Shown: positions 1 to 5,965 of the stretch, one piece after another
How positions within the stretch are numbered: position 1 is the stretch's first letter
Layout of the letters: every line of letters starts with the position of its first letter
NCBI GenBank assembly: GCA_005777205.1
Contig: SXNB01000097.1
Coordinates: 1-8,112, forward strand
Length of the DNA stretch: 8,112 nucleotides
Direction: 5' to 3'
Source: Burkholderiales bacterium
GTDB taxonomy: Bacteria; Pseudomonadota; Gammaproteobacteria; Burkholderiales; SG8-39
Made by a program: the position numbers and the translations under genes
The notes under the pieces: model-generated
What the model was told of the DNA's origin: nothing
Database searches by the model: none
The model's input: only the letters and a program-made list of their open reading frames with translations

Positions 1-300
1 CATGCTCTCCGCACGCTCCTTGGTCACCGTGGTCGGCGCCGCGATGAAGTCGTAGCGCCCGGCGAGCATGCCAGGAATCAGCGTGGAGAAGCTCACGCTG
101 TCGATGGTGATTTCGCGCTTCATGCGCTTGGCCACCTCGGTAAAGAGGTCGATCTGGAAGCCCTCGGTGCCGCCGCCCAGCTTGGGCATGGCGTGCGGCG
201 CGAAGGTGCCGTCGACCCCGGTGCGCAGCGGGGGCTGGGTTTGGGCGATGGCGGAGCCTGCCAACAGCAGCGAGATCAGGACCAAAAGGCGATTAAACAT
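1..300 (-). CDS. Periplasmic amino-acid-type substrate-binding protein (ABC transporter, family 3), N-terminal part
   Basis: Only the first 100 codons are in the window; the gene runs off the left edge. The start is the ATG at 300-298, preceded by a GGGAG ribosome binding site seven bases upstream. Residues 1-19 form a typical Sec signal peptide: Arg4, a hydrophobic core LLVLISLLLAG, then Ala-Ile-Ala before Gln20 as the likely cleavage site. The mature part opens with LRTGVDGTFAP, followed by GFQIDLFTEVAKRM, a LIPGMLAGRYDFIAAP stretch and TVTKERAE. This is the usual N-lobe order of SBP_bac_3 proteins, which bind polar amino acids or small organic acids in the periplasm and deliver them to a membrane ABC permease. 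It is transcribed away from the racemase operon, sharing a 70-bp intergenic region, so co-regulation is possible. The ligand cannot be told from this fragment. Confidence 0.88.
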   Translation of the reverse strand, partial: MFNRLLVLISLLLAGSAIAQTQPPLRTGVDGTFAPHAMPKLGGGTEGFQIDLFTEVAKRMKREITIDSVSFSTLIPGMLAGRYDFIAAPTTVTKERAESM

Positions 301-370
301 CGGCGAGCTCCCGAGAATGATTTGAAGGGTTATTGTGCGGGAAAACCAAGGGAAAAGGTAGTATCGGGTC
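301..370. promoter_or_regulatory. Divergent intergenic region, likely promoters for both flanking genes
   Basis: This 70-bp gap separates the leftward substrate-binding protein gene from the rightward racemase operon. It is clearly more AT-rich than the surrounding genes, as expected for a promoter region. I find no convincing consensus -35/-10 pair on either strand. On the minus strand TTGGTT and TCAAAT with an 18-base spacer is the best weak candidate. A TAGTAT at 359-364 lies too close to the ATG at 371 to be its -10 box. The sequence GGGAAAAGG just upstream of 371 is a poor, distant Shine-Dalgarno. No clear operator inverted repeat is visible. Confidence 0.4.
308..312 (-). promoter_or_regulatory. 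Ribosome binding site of the substrate-binding protein gene
   Basis: CTCCC on the plus strand reads GGGAG on the minus strand, seven bases before the ATG at 300. It supports that start, which is also the one that gives a complete signal peptide. Confidence 0.6.
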
Positions 371-1039
371 ATGGCAGATCGCATCCTCGTCATCAACCCC
401 AACTCCACCGAGGCCGTCACCCGCGGCATCGACGAGGCCTGTGCGCCGCTGCGCATGGAGGGCGGCCCCGCGATCGACTGCGTGACGCTCAAGGAAGGCC
501 CGCCCGGGATCGAAACCCAGCAGCATGTGGACGGCGTGGTCGCGCCGATGCTGAAGCTGATCCAGGAGAAGGAACGCGACTATTCCGCCTTCGTCGTCGC
601 CTGCTACAGCGACCCCGGCCTGCACTCGCTGCGCGAGGTGACCAGGAAACCGGTGCTTGGCATCTCGGAATGCGGCATCCTCAATGCACTGACGCTGGGC
701 CAGAAGTTCGGCGTCATCGCCATCCTGCAGCAGTCCATACCCAGGCACCTGCGCTATGTGGGTTCATTGGGCGTCGCCGACCGGCTTGCGGGCGAGGTGG
801 CCGTTGGCCTGCCGGTGGTGGAACTTTCAGACGAGAAGAAGACCTTCGGCCGCATGGTCGAGGCGGGCAGACTGCTGCGCGACACGCACGGCGCCACCGT
901 GGTAGTGATGGGCTGCGCAGGCATGGCGCGCTACCGCAAGCCGCTGCAGGACGAGATCGGCATCCCGGTGGTGGAGCCAACGCAGGCGGCGGTGGCGATG
1001 GCGATCGGTCGCGTGCGCCTGAACTGGGCGGGGAACTAG
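371..1039 (+). CDS. Aspartate/glutamate/hydantoin racemase family protein (racemase A)
   Basis: This 222-residue protein has the size and layout of cofactor-independent two-cysteine racemases of the hydantoin/Asp-Glu group (COG4126-like). The N-terminus ILVINPNST is the family hallmark. The two expected catalytic cysteines are both present: Cys78 in ACYSDPGL and Cys182 in MGCAGM. Their spacing matches that of characterised hydantoin racemases, where two cysteines act as opposing acid/base residues to invert a C-alpha centre. GISECGILNALTLG and the C-terminal IPVVEPTQAAV are also family-like. The ATG at 371 begins directly at the conserved strand, so no longer start is needed. It is the first gene of the plus operon, 32 bp before the deacetylase-like gene. 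Substrate could be a 5-substituted hydantoin, an amino acid or another carbonyl-flanked stereocentre; allantoin racemases are close relatives. The protein should be cytoplasmic, as no signal peptide is seen. Confidence 0.87.
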   Translation: MADRILVINPNSTEAVTRGIDEACAPLRMEGGPAIDCVTLKEGPPGIETQQHVDGVVAPMLKLIQEKERDYSAFVVACYSDPGLHSLREVTRKPVLGISECGILNALTLGQKFGVIAILQQSIPRHLRYVGSLGVADRLAGEVAVGLPVVELSDEKKTFGRMVEAGRLLRDTHGATVVVMGCAGMARYRKPLQDEIGIPVVEPTQAAVAMAIGRVRLNWAGN

Positions 1040-1071
1040 GCCGCCGGGATCCGGCAGCGGCATCGCCCGCA

Positions 1072-1950
1072 ATGGACCACAGCCACTACGCCTACTCGCC
1101 GATTGCCTCGCGCGCGCCGCTCGCCTGGCCCGAAGGCGGCCGCATGGCGTTCTGGGTGATGCTGCACGTCGAGCACTGGGAATTGCAGCCGCCCGAGGGT
1201 TCGCATCGCGACCCGCGCTTCATGGGCGACTACGGCAGCTTCGAGCCGGACTACGGCAGCTGGGGGCAGCGCGAGTACGGCAACCGCGTCGGCGTGTTCC
1301 GCGTGCTCGAGGCCCTGGACCGGCATGGTGTCCGGGCCTCGGTGGCGCTGAACAGCTCGGCGGCCGAGCGCTATCCCCAACTGGTCCGCGAATTCAGCGC
1401 GCGCGGCTACGAGTTCGTGGGCCATGGCAGCCATGCCACGCGCATGCTCACGAGCCGCATGTCCGAGGACGAGGAACGCGCGTTCATCGTCGAGGCGCTC
1501 GATGCGCTGGAGCGCGCGACCGGCGCGCGGCCTCGCGGCTGGCTCGGCCAGGACTACGGCGAATCGCAGCACACGCCGCGGCTGCTGGCCGAGGCCGGCC
1601 TGGACTATGTCGCGGACTGGCCGAACGATGACCAGCCTTACCCGATGCGCGCGGGCAGGCCCCTTATTTCACTCCCGGCGCAGCCGGAGTGGGACGACGT
1701 GCAGTTGCTCTGGCTGCGGCGGCTGCCGATGAGCCGGTATCCCGCCCTGATCGAGGAGGCCTTCGACGCACTCCATGCCGAAGGTGGCCGCGTCTTCTGC
1801 CTGGGCCTGCATCCCTGGATGATCGGCCAGGCGCACCGGGTAAAGTACCTGCATGCCGCGCTGGAACGAATCTGCGGCCGGGCGCAGGTCTGGCAGGCGA
1901 CTGGTGCTGAAATCGTCCACTGGTACCGCGATGGCCGACTACCTCGATAA
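1072..1950 (+). CDS. Polysaccharide-deacetylase-like hydrolase (PuuE/imidase-like), paralog A
   Basis: This 292-residue protein belongs to the NodB-fold carbohydrate esterase 4 superfamily, in the branch with PuuE-type allantoinases and cyclic imidases rather than true cell-wall deacetylases. There is no signal peptide, so it is probably a cytoplasmic metabolic enzyme. Visible blocks in order: VEHWE at 33-37 near the first beta strand, REYGNRVGVFR at 67-77, GHGSHATR at 117-124, ADWPNDDQPY at 181-190, LHPWMIGQAHRVKYL at 246-260, and the C-terminal WQATGAEIVHWY. The classical TFDDG metal motif is absent. The open frame extends back to 193, but those codons overlap the racemase in another frame and resemble no family. 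The ATG at 1072 gives a length and N-terminus matching paralog B at 6258-7133. It overlaps the next gene by 20 bp. The reaction is inferred to be hydrolysis of a cyclic amide or imide; the substrate is unknown. Confidence 0.82.
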   Translation: MDHSHYAYSPIASRAPLAWPEGGRMAFWVMLHVEHWELQPPEGSHRDPRFMGDYGSFEPDYGSWGQREYGNRVGVFRVLEALDRHGVRASVALNSSAAERYPQLVREFSARGYEFVGHGSHATRMLTSRMSEDEERAFIVEALDALERATGARPRGWLGQDYGESQHTPRLLAEAGLDYVADWPNDDQPYPMRAGRPLISLPAQPEWDDVQLLWLRRLPMSRYPALIEEAFDALHAEGGRVFCLGLHPWMIGQAHRVKYLHAALERICGRAQVWQATGAEIVHWYRDGRLPR

Positions 1951-3253
1951 GTTGTGCGACTTCGCCGCCGGCCTGCGCTACGCACAGCTCGGCGCTCCGA
2001 CGATCGCGCAGGCGAAGGTGGTGATCGCCGACACGCTGGCCGCGGTCGCGGCAGGCGCCAGGGAGCCTGAAGTCATCGCGCTTGCGCAGAAAATGCGCGA
2101 CCAGGGAAACAGCGCGGTCATCGGCACGGGCATGCGCTCCTCCGCCTCCCGCGCGGCGTTCCTGAACGGCGTCGCCGGCACCTGGCTGGAGATGGACGAG
2201 GGCAATCGCTTCAGCCGCGGGCATCCGTCGGTGCACGTGCTCCCGGCCGCCCTCGCGTACGCGGAGGAGCACCGGCTTGCGGGGCGGGATCTCCTGGTCG
2301 CAGTGCTGCTCGGCTACGAGGTTGGCGCGCGGATCGGCATCGCCTCGAACCTGCGTCCCGCCATGCATCCGCACGGCACCTGGGGCACCGTCGGCGCCGC
2401 CGTGGCGGTGGCGAAGCTCGCCGGCGCGGACACGGCAAAGATGCGCGAGGTCATCAACGTGGCCTCTTCCCTCACGCTTGCCACCAGCAAGAACACCATG
2501 CTGCAGGGCGGAACCGTAAGGAACGTCTACGCGGGTGTCAGCAACCAGATGGGCCTGCTCGCGCTCGAGCTGGTCGAATGCGGTTTTTCCGGCGAGCGCG
2601 ACGGGCTGGCGAGCGTGTTCGGCGCGGTGGTATCGGAGTCTTTCGACCGCACGAAGATGGTCGAGGGCCTGGGCGAGCGCTGGCAGATTGACATGAACTA
2701 CTTCAAGCGGCACTCCTGCTGCCGCTACAACCACGGCGCGCTCGATGCGCTCGACGGCATATTGGCAGGAACCCCGGTTAACGCGGACGACGTCGAGCGC
2801 ATCGACGTGGCGAGCTACCGCTATGCCGCAGAACTCGACGATCAGGCGCCCCGCAACGTGCTTGCGGCGAAGTTCTCGGTGCCCTTCGCGGTCGCAACAC
2901 GCATCGCGACCGGCTCGAGCGGCCTGGCGAGCTTCACCTGGGACTGCGTGCGGGACCAAGCCATTCAAGGCCTCGCGAAAAGAGTGTTTGTCCGCGAAGA
3001 CCCCGCATTGACGGCGATGCTGCCGCAGCTGCGGCCCGCGCGCGTGAAGATCCGGCTGCGCGACGGCCGCGAGCTGGAGGGCGCAGCCGACGCCAACCGC
3101 GGCGACGACCAGGATCCCTACAGCCGCGAGGAACTCACCGAGAAATTCTTCGAGCTCACCGGGCGCGCCTGGCCCCTGGCTGCAGCCCGCAATCTGCACG
3201 ACAAGCTGCATAGGCTCGAGAAAATTCTGGACCTCGGGTCACTTTTTGCATAG
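1931..3253 (+). CDS. MmgE/PrpD family protein (2-methylcitrate dehydratase / cis-aconitate decarboxylase-like)
   Basis: This 440-residue protein is of normal length for MmgE/PrpD enzymes, which dehydrate, decarboxylate or epimerise small polycarboxylates (PrpD, cis-aconitate decarboxylase, iminodisuccinate epimerase). Family blocks: helical N-domain; LEMDEGNRFSRGHPSVHVLPA at 86-106 (with Asp89 and His98); HPHGTWGTVGAA at 146-157; TVRNVYAG at 195-202; KRHSCCRYNHGALDA at 259-273 (Lys259, His268); AKFSVPFAVA at 313-322; and YSREELTEKFFEL near the C-terminus. At the position where many members have Lys in a GxxK..haG block, this one shows Arg197. The start at 1931 is chosen because MADYLDKLCDFAAGL begins the conserved helix; an upstream ATG at 1853 would add 26 unconserved residues inside the preceding gene. 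It is last in the plus operon, and its final 15 bp overlap the end of the oppositely oriented racemase B gene. Exact reaction unknown. Confidence 0.86.
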   Translation: MADYLDKLCDFAAGLRYAQLGAPTIAQAKVVIADTLAAVAAGAREPEVIALAQKMRDQGNSAVIGTGMRSSASRAAFLNGVAGTWLEMDEGNRFSRGHPSVHVLPAALAYAEEHRLAGRDLLVAVLLGYEVGARIGIASNLRPAMHPHGTWGTVGAAVAVAKLAGADTAKMREVINVASSLTLATSKNTMLQGGTVRNVYAGVSNQMGLLALELVECGFSGERDGLASVFGAVVSESFDRTKMVEGLGERWQIDMNYFKRHSCCRYNHGALDALDGILAGTPVNADDVERIDVASYRYAAELDDQAPRNVLAAKFSVPFAVATRIATGSSGLASFTWDCVRDQAIQGLAKRVFVREDPALTAMLPQLRPARVKIRLRDGRELEGAADANRGDDQDPYSREELTEKFFELTGRAWPLAAARNLHDKLHRLEKILDLGSLFA

Positions 3254-4012
3254 CTCGCTGGCGGCCGCGGCCACCAGCATCGCCTCGAAAAGTTCCGGCT
3301 TGGGCACGAGCGGCCCTGGGTATGCCTTGCGGCTGTGCGCGAGGCCCAGGCCAAGCGCCAGCTCGGCAAGCTTGTAGGTAAGCGGCCCCGGGTTGATCAC
3401 CGGCACCGGCAGCCGTTCGGCGAGATAGGCGTGCGCCTGGTGCATGGTGGTCGAGCCGAGCAGCAGCACGTCGGCGCCGTCCTCCTCGATCGCCTTGCGG
3501 CCCGCTTCGGCCAGCAGGGGAAAGACGTCCGCTTCCTTGCCCGAGAGCAGCTCGCGGTTGTCGGGCTGCACGTCGAGCGCGCGGATCGAGGCGCATTTGT
3601 GCTGGATGCCGAGGTCGTTCAGCGACTTGGTGTAGAGCGGCTTCCACCGGCTCCACATGGTCAGCACCGAAAAGCGCTCACCCAGCATCAGCGCCGTGAG
3701 CATCGAAGCGCGGCCCGGCGCGATCACCGGGATGTCGAGCAGCGAACGCAGCCCGGCCATGCCCGAATCGCTCATCGTGTCGATGCACACCGCGTGGTAC
3801 CCCTCTTCCTGCGCGCGCAGGCCGGCCTCGATGATGCCCATGTCGGCGAGCACGTAGTCGTGGTGGCTGACATAGTTGCTCGGCGCCGCTTTCACGGGAC
3901 GGAAATCAAACTCGATGTCCGGGCCCAGGCGCACTGCCCGGATTTGCGCCCGGCGCAGCGCAAGCTGCTCGTCGTTGACAGGGAAGGGCACGATGACCAG
4001 GACCTTATGCAT
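3239..4012 (-). CDS. Asp/Glu racemase-fold protein lacking the usual cysteine pair (racemase B)
   Basis: This 257-residue protein has the two-domain Asp/Glu/hydantoin racemase fold pattern: VLVIVPFPVNDEQLALRR at the N-terminus, then IDTMSDSGMAGLRSLLDIPVI, GRASMLTALMLGERFSVLTM, and DVLLLGSTTMHQAHAYL followed by PVPVINPGPLTYKLAEL. Lined up by eye with racemase A at 371-1039, the first catalytic Cys position (SDxG context) is Thr79 and the second is Ser187 in GSTTMH. Cys76 lies three residues before the first site and may or may not substitute. Similar proteins are often annotated as Asp/Glu racemases or, without good reason, as HupH-like. A classic two-base racemisation therefore seems unlikely; isomerase, decarboxylase or lyase chemistry is possible. 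It is the last gene of the minus operon, overlapping the isochorismatase-like gene by 8 bp. The ATG at 4012 begins the first strand directly. Confidence 0.8.
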   Translation of the reverse strand: MHKVLVIVPFPVNDEQLALRRAQIRAVRLGPDIEFDFRPVKAAPSNYVSHHDYVLADMGIIEAGLRAQEEGYHAVCIDTMSDSGMAGLRSLLDIPVIAPGRASMLTALMLGERFSVLTMWSRWKPLYTKSLNDLGIQHKCASIRALDVQPDNRELLSGKEADVFPLLAEAGRKAIEEDGADVLLLGSTTMHQAHAYLAERLPVPVINPGPLTYKLAELALGLGLAHSRKAYPGPLVPKPELFEAMLVAAAASELCKK

Positions 4013-4688
4013 GGCCGGCCAGCTCCGCGAGGACCTGCTCGGTCGAGCGCACGCGGCCGAACAGCCGCTGGAAGTTGATCATGGCGGCCTCGTGCAGCAT
4101 GGGCTGGGTGGTGCCGCAGGCATCCTCGACCAGCGTCACCGCGTAACCGCGGTCGGCCGCCTCGCGCGCCGTGGTGTCGACGCACATGTTGGTCGAGACG
4201 CCGAGCAGGTAGAGCTGGTCGCAGTTCCAGGCGCGCAGCACGCTGTCGATGCCGCTGGTCGCGAATGCCCCGTTGGAGGTCTTGTTGACGACCGCCTCGC
4301 CGCGCACGGGCTTCAATTCGTCGATGATTTCGTGCTCGCGGCTGCCGGCGTAATTCTCCAGCTCGAGGAACAGCTTGCGCATGTGCGGCGGCGCGTCGCT
4401 GCAATCGGGCAGCGTCGCGCCGATGGTCACGAACAGGACGCGCCGCCGCGCCCCGCGCCAGGCGTCGAGCAGCCGGCGCGCGTTGGGCAGCACGCAGCGC
4501 TCGATACGCTCGAAGCGGTAATCCGCCATGGCCGAGCCCTGCGCCTTCAGCCGCCGGCCGAGCGCGCCCTGACGCGAGCCGGTCGCGTACTGCATGTCGA
4601 TGATCACCAGCGCCGAACGTGCGGGATCCGGCTTGCGCTCGACCGTGAAGGCACGAATGTAGTCCTCTTTCTCGAGGTCGATTTTCAT
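4005..4688 (-). CDS. Isochorismatase-family cysteine hydrolase (amidase-like)
   Basis: This 227-residue protein has all three residues of the isochorismatase-family hydrolase triad in the right order: Asp31 in LVIIDMQ, Lys136 in NKTSNGAF, and nucleophile Cys169 in GVSTNMCVDTTAREAADRGY. The VST before the Cys loop is where the family's cis-peptide lies. The remainder, VTLVEDACGTT..MHE-like, is also typical. Members with an intact Cys hydrolyse amides or ureides: nicotinamidase, N-carbamoylsarcosine amidohydrolase, maleamate amidohydrolase, biuret hydrolase. The Cys triad argues for an amidase rather than a true isochorismatase. The ATG at 4688 overlaps the stop of the AtuA-family gene in an ATGA, and a GAGG ribosome binding site lies seven bases upstream. 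It overlaps racemase B by 8 bp. In context it probably cleaves an open-chain amide or carbamoyl intermediate; the substrate cannot be read from sequence. Confidence 0.87.
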   Translation of the reverse strand: MKIDLEKEDYIRAFTVERKPDPARSALVIIDMQYATGSRQGALGRRLKAQGSAMADYRFERIERCVLPNARRLLDAWRGARRRVLFVTIGATLPDCSDAPPHMRKLFLELENYAGSREHEIIDELKPVRGEAVVNKTSNGAFATSGIDSVLRAWNCDQLYLLGVSTNMCVDTTAREAADRGYAVTLVEDACGTTQPMLHEAAMINFQRLFGRVRSTEQVLAELAGHA

Positions 4689-5965
4689 TCGATGTCCTCA
4701 ATGCTCACGGGAAACAGGGGTGCCAGCGCCTCGGCGTCCATCACATGGTAAACCGTGAAACGATAGGCTAGACCGGCGGCAAGCTCCGGCGGCGCAAATG
4801 GGAATGCGAGGTTGCCGCCGGTCGAAAGGCGCCCGGGGAAGCCGTGATGCAGGAGGTATTGCCTGAACACCCCGAGTACGGCCAGCCCGCGTGCGGCGGT
4901 CGGCGCGATGCACTCGACCAGCAGGAAAACCTCCCTTTCGCCGTAGACGCGCGGGAAAAGGCTGAAATCACCGCCGGGAACCAGTTGCCGCGTCGTCGCC
5001 TCCACGTCCGACAGGATCGATGAAAGGTTCGCGATGACACGCGGGTCGGCGCTGGAACATAGCAGTACACTGCGCTCGCCGAAGGATCCCGCGCCCTCGA
5101 TCTTGACCGTCGCCCGCGCGCGCGGCTGCCAGCGTGCGCCGCGCACCCGCGTGCGGCGCGCGTCGATCGCCTCGTATTGCGCGCCGCGCAGGTCCAGCGT
5201 TCCTTCGGGCTCCTGTACCGTGTAAGGATCCTCCTGCTCGTACAAGGCGTGCGCGGCGACCGAAAGCGGGGTCGCCGCGCGCGCCGGGTTCATGCTTTCC
5301 AGCTCGAACGAGTCCTCCGAAAGGGTGGCGAGCATCGCGTCACGCCCACCCGGTTCGCAGCAGAGCGACGTGCATTCGATGATCTTCGCCATGTGCATCG
5401 CCAGGCCCGGCGCATAGCCGCGCATCAGGGGAATAGCGGCGAAGATTGCGGTGTCGCAAGCGCGCCCCGCGACAACAACGTCGGCGCCGGCATCGAGCGC
5501 GCGGATGAAAGCTTCGGTACCCATCTGCCCCACCAGATGGGTCGTTCCCTCCAGGTCCATGGCACGCATCGCGCCCAGCGGACGTGCATCACGAGCGAGG
5601 GCTTTCGGGATATCGGCGGCGATGGAGGCCAGGCGGAACCGCAGCCCCTTCTCGCTGGCGATTTCGCGCACAAACTCGAGAGTGGCGTCCAGGTGCGGGC
5701 GCGCGCCGGCAGTGCCGGCCGAGCCAATCAGCAGTGGTACACCAAGCTCGCGCGCGGCGCTCAGCACCAGGCTGAGGTCGCGCCGCGTCATTTCGGGTGA
5801 GGTCGCCATGCGGCCGCTGCCCAGGTAGGCGGGGCCGGGGTCGATCGAACCCATGTCGGCGCCGATGACATGCGGCGCACGGGCGATACCCGCGGAAAAT
5901 GCGGCCTCTGGAATGCCGTAACCAAGCTGGCCCGACGCAGCCAGCACGCGCAGCTCGGGCTTCAC
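4685..5965 (-). CDS. AtuA family protein (DUF1446, acyclic terpene utilization-like)
   Basis: This 426-residue protein shows the family's conserved blocks: SGQLGYGIPEAAF at 11-23, GADMGSIDPGPAYLGSG at 35-51, GSAGTAG at 81-87, HLVGQMGTEAF at 143-153, GRACDTAIFAA at 167-177, HMAKIIEC at 191-198, and a TPLSVAAHALYEQEDPYTVQEPEG region around 232-255. Length is normal for the stand-alone form. AtuA was first described in Pseudomonas citronellol/geraniol degradation, but its reaction is not established and many homologs lie in unrelated catabolic operons, so the name should not be read as terpene use. The start is a GTG at 5965 that overlaps the DUF4387 stop as GTGA, implying translational coupling; a longer start would intrude into DUF4387. 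The downstream gene overlaps by 4 bp. AtuA and DUF4387 domains are commonly adjacent or fused, suggesting that they form one enzyme. Confidence 0.87.
   Translation of the reverse strand: MKPELRVLAASGQLGYGIPEAAFSAGIARAPHVIGADMGSIDPGPAYLGSGRMATSPEMTRRDLSLVLSAARELGVPLLIGSAGTAGARPHLDATLEFVREIASEKGLRFRLASIAADIPKALARDARPLGAMRAMDLEGTTHLVGQMGTEAFIRALDAGADVVVAGRACDTAIFAAIPLMRGYAPGLAMHMAKIIECTSLCCEPGGRDAMLATLSEDSFELESMNPARAATPLSVAAHALYEQEDPYTVQEPEGTLDLRGAQYEAIDARRTRVRGARWQPRARATVKIEGAGSFGERSVLLCSSADPRVIANLSSILSDVEATTRQLVPGGDFSLFPRVYGEREVFLLVECIAPTAARGLAVLGVFRQYLLHHGFPGRLSTGGNLAFPFAPPELAAGLAYRFTVYHVMDAEALAPLFPVSIEDIE
4696..4699 (-). promoter_or_regulatory. Ribosome binding site of the isochorismatase-family gene
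   Basis: CCTC on the plus strand gives GAGG on the minus strand, seven bases before the ATG at 4688 and inside the last codons of the AtuA-family gene. It supports the start that overlaps the preceding stop as ATGA. Confidence 0.55.

Noticed and set aside
193..1071. N-terminal extension of deacetylase-like paralog A reading back to 193, which would make a 585-residue fusion
   Set aside because: The extension overlaps the whole racemase A gene in another frame, is Arg/Gly-rich with no homology-like pattern, and paralog B has no such domain.
1040..1071. Small GC-rich hairpin between racemase A and the deacetylase-like gene (GCCGC/GCGGC arms, inner CCGG repeats)
   Set aside because: The arms are short with mismatches and no T-tract follows, so it is not a credible terminator. 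It is probably chance in a GC-rich gap.
1664..3211. Long minus-strand open frame (515 codons) opposite the MmgE/PrpD gene and the end of deacetylase-like paralog A
   Set aside because: It is antisense to two genes with clear family motifs. Its translation is Ala/Arg/Gly/His-rich without recognisable domains, a common by-product of high GC content.
3335..4078. Plus-strand open frame of 247 codons opposite racemase B
   Set aside because: It has composition typical of antisense frames (many His, Arg, Gln) and no domain signature, and it lies within a well-supported minus-strand operon.
5177..5800. Plus-strand open frame of 207 codons opposite the AtuA-family gene
   Set aside because: It is antisense to conserved AtuA motifs and shows no recognisable protein features.
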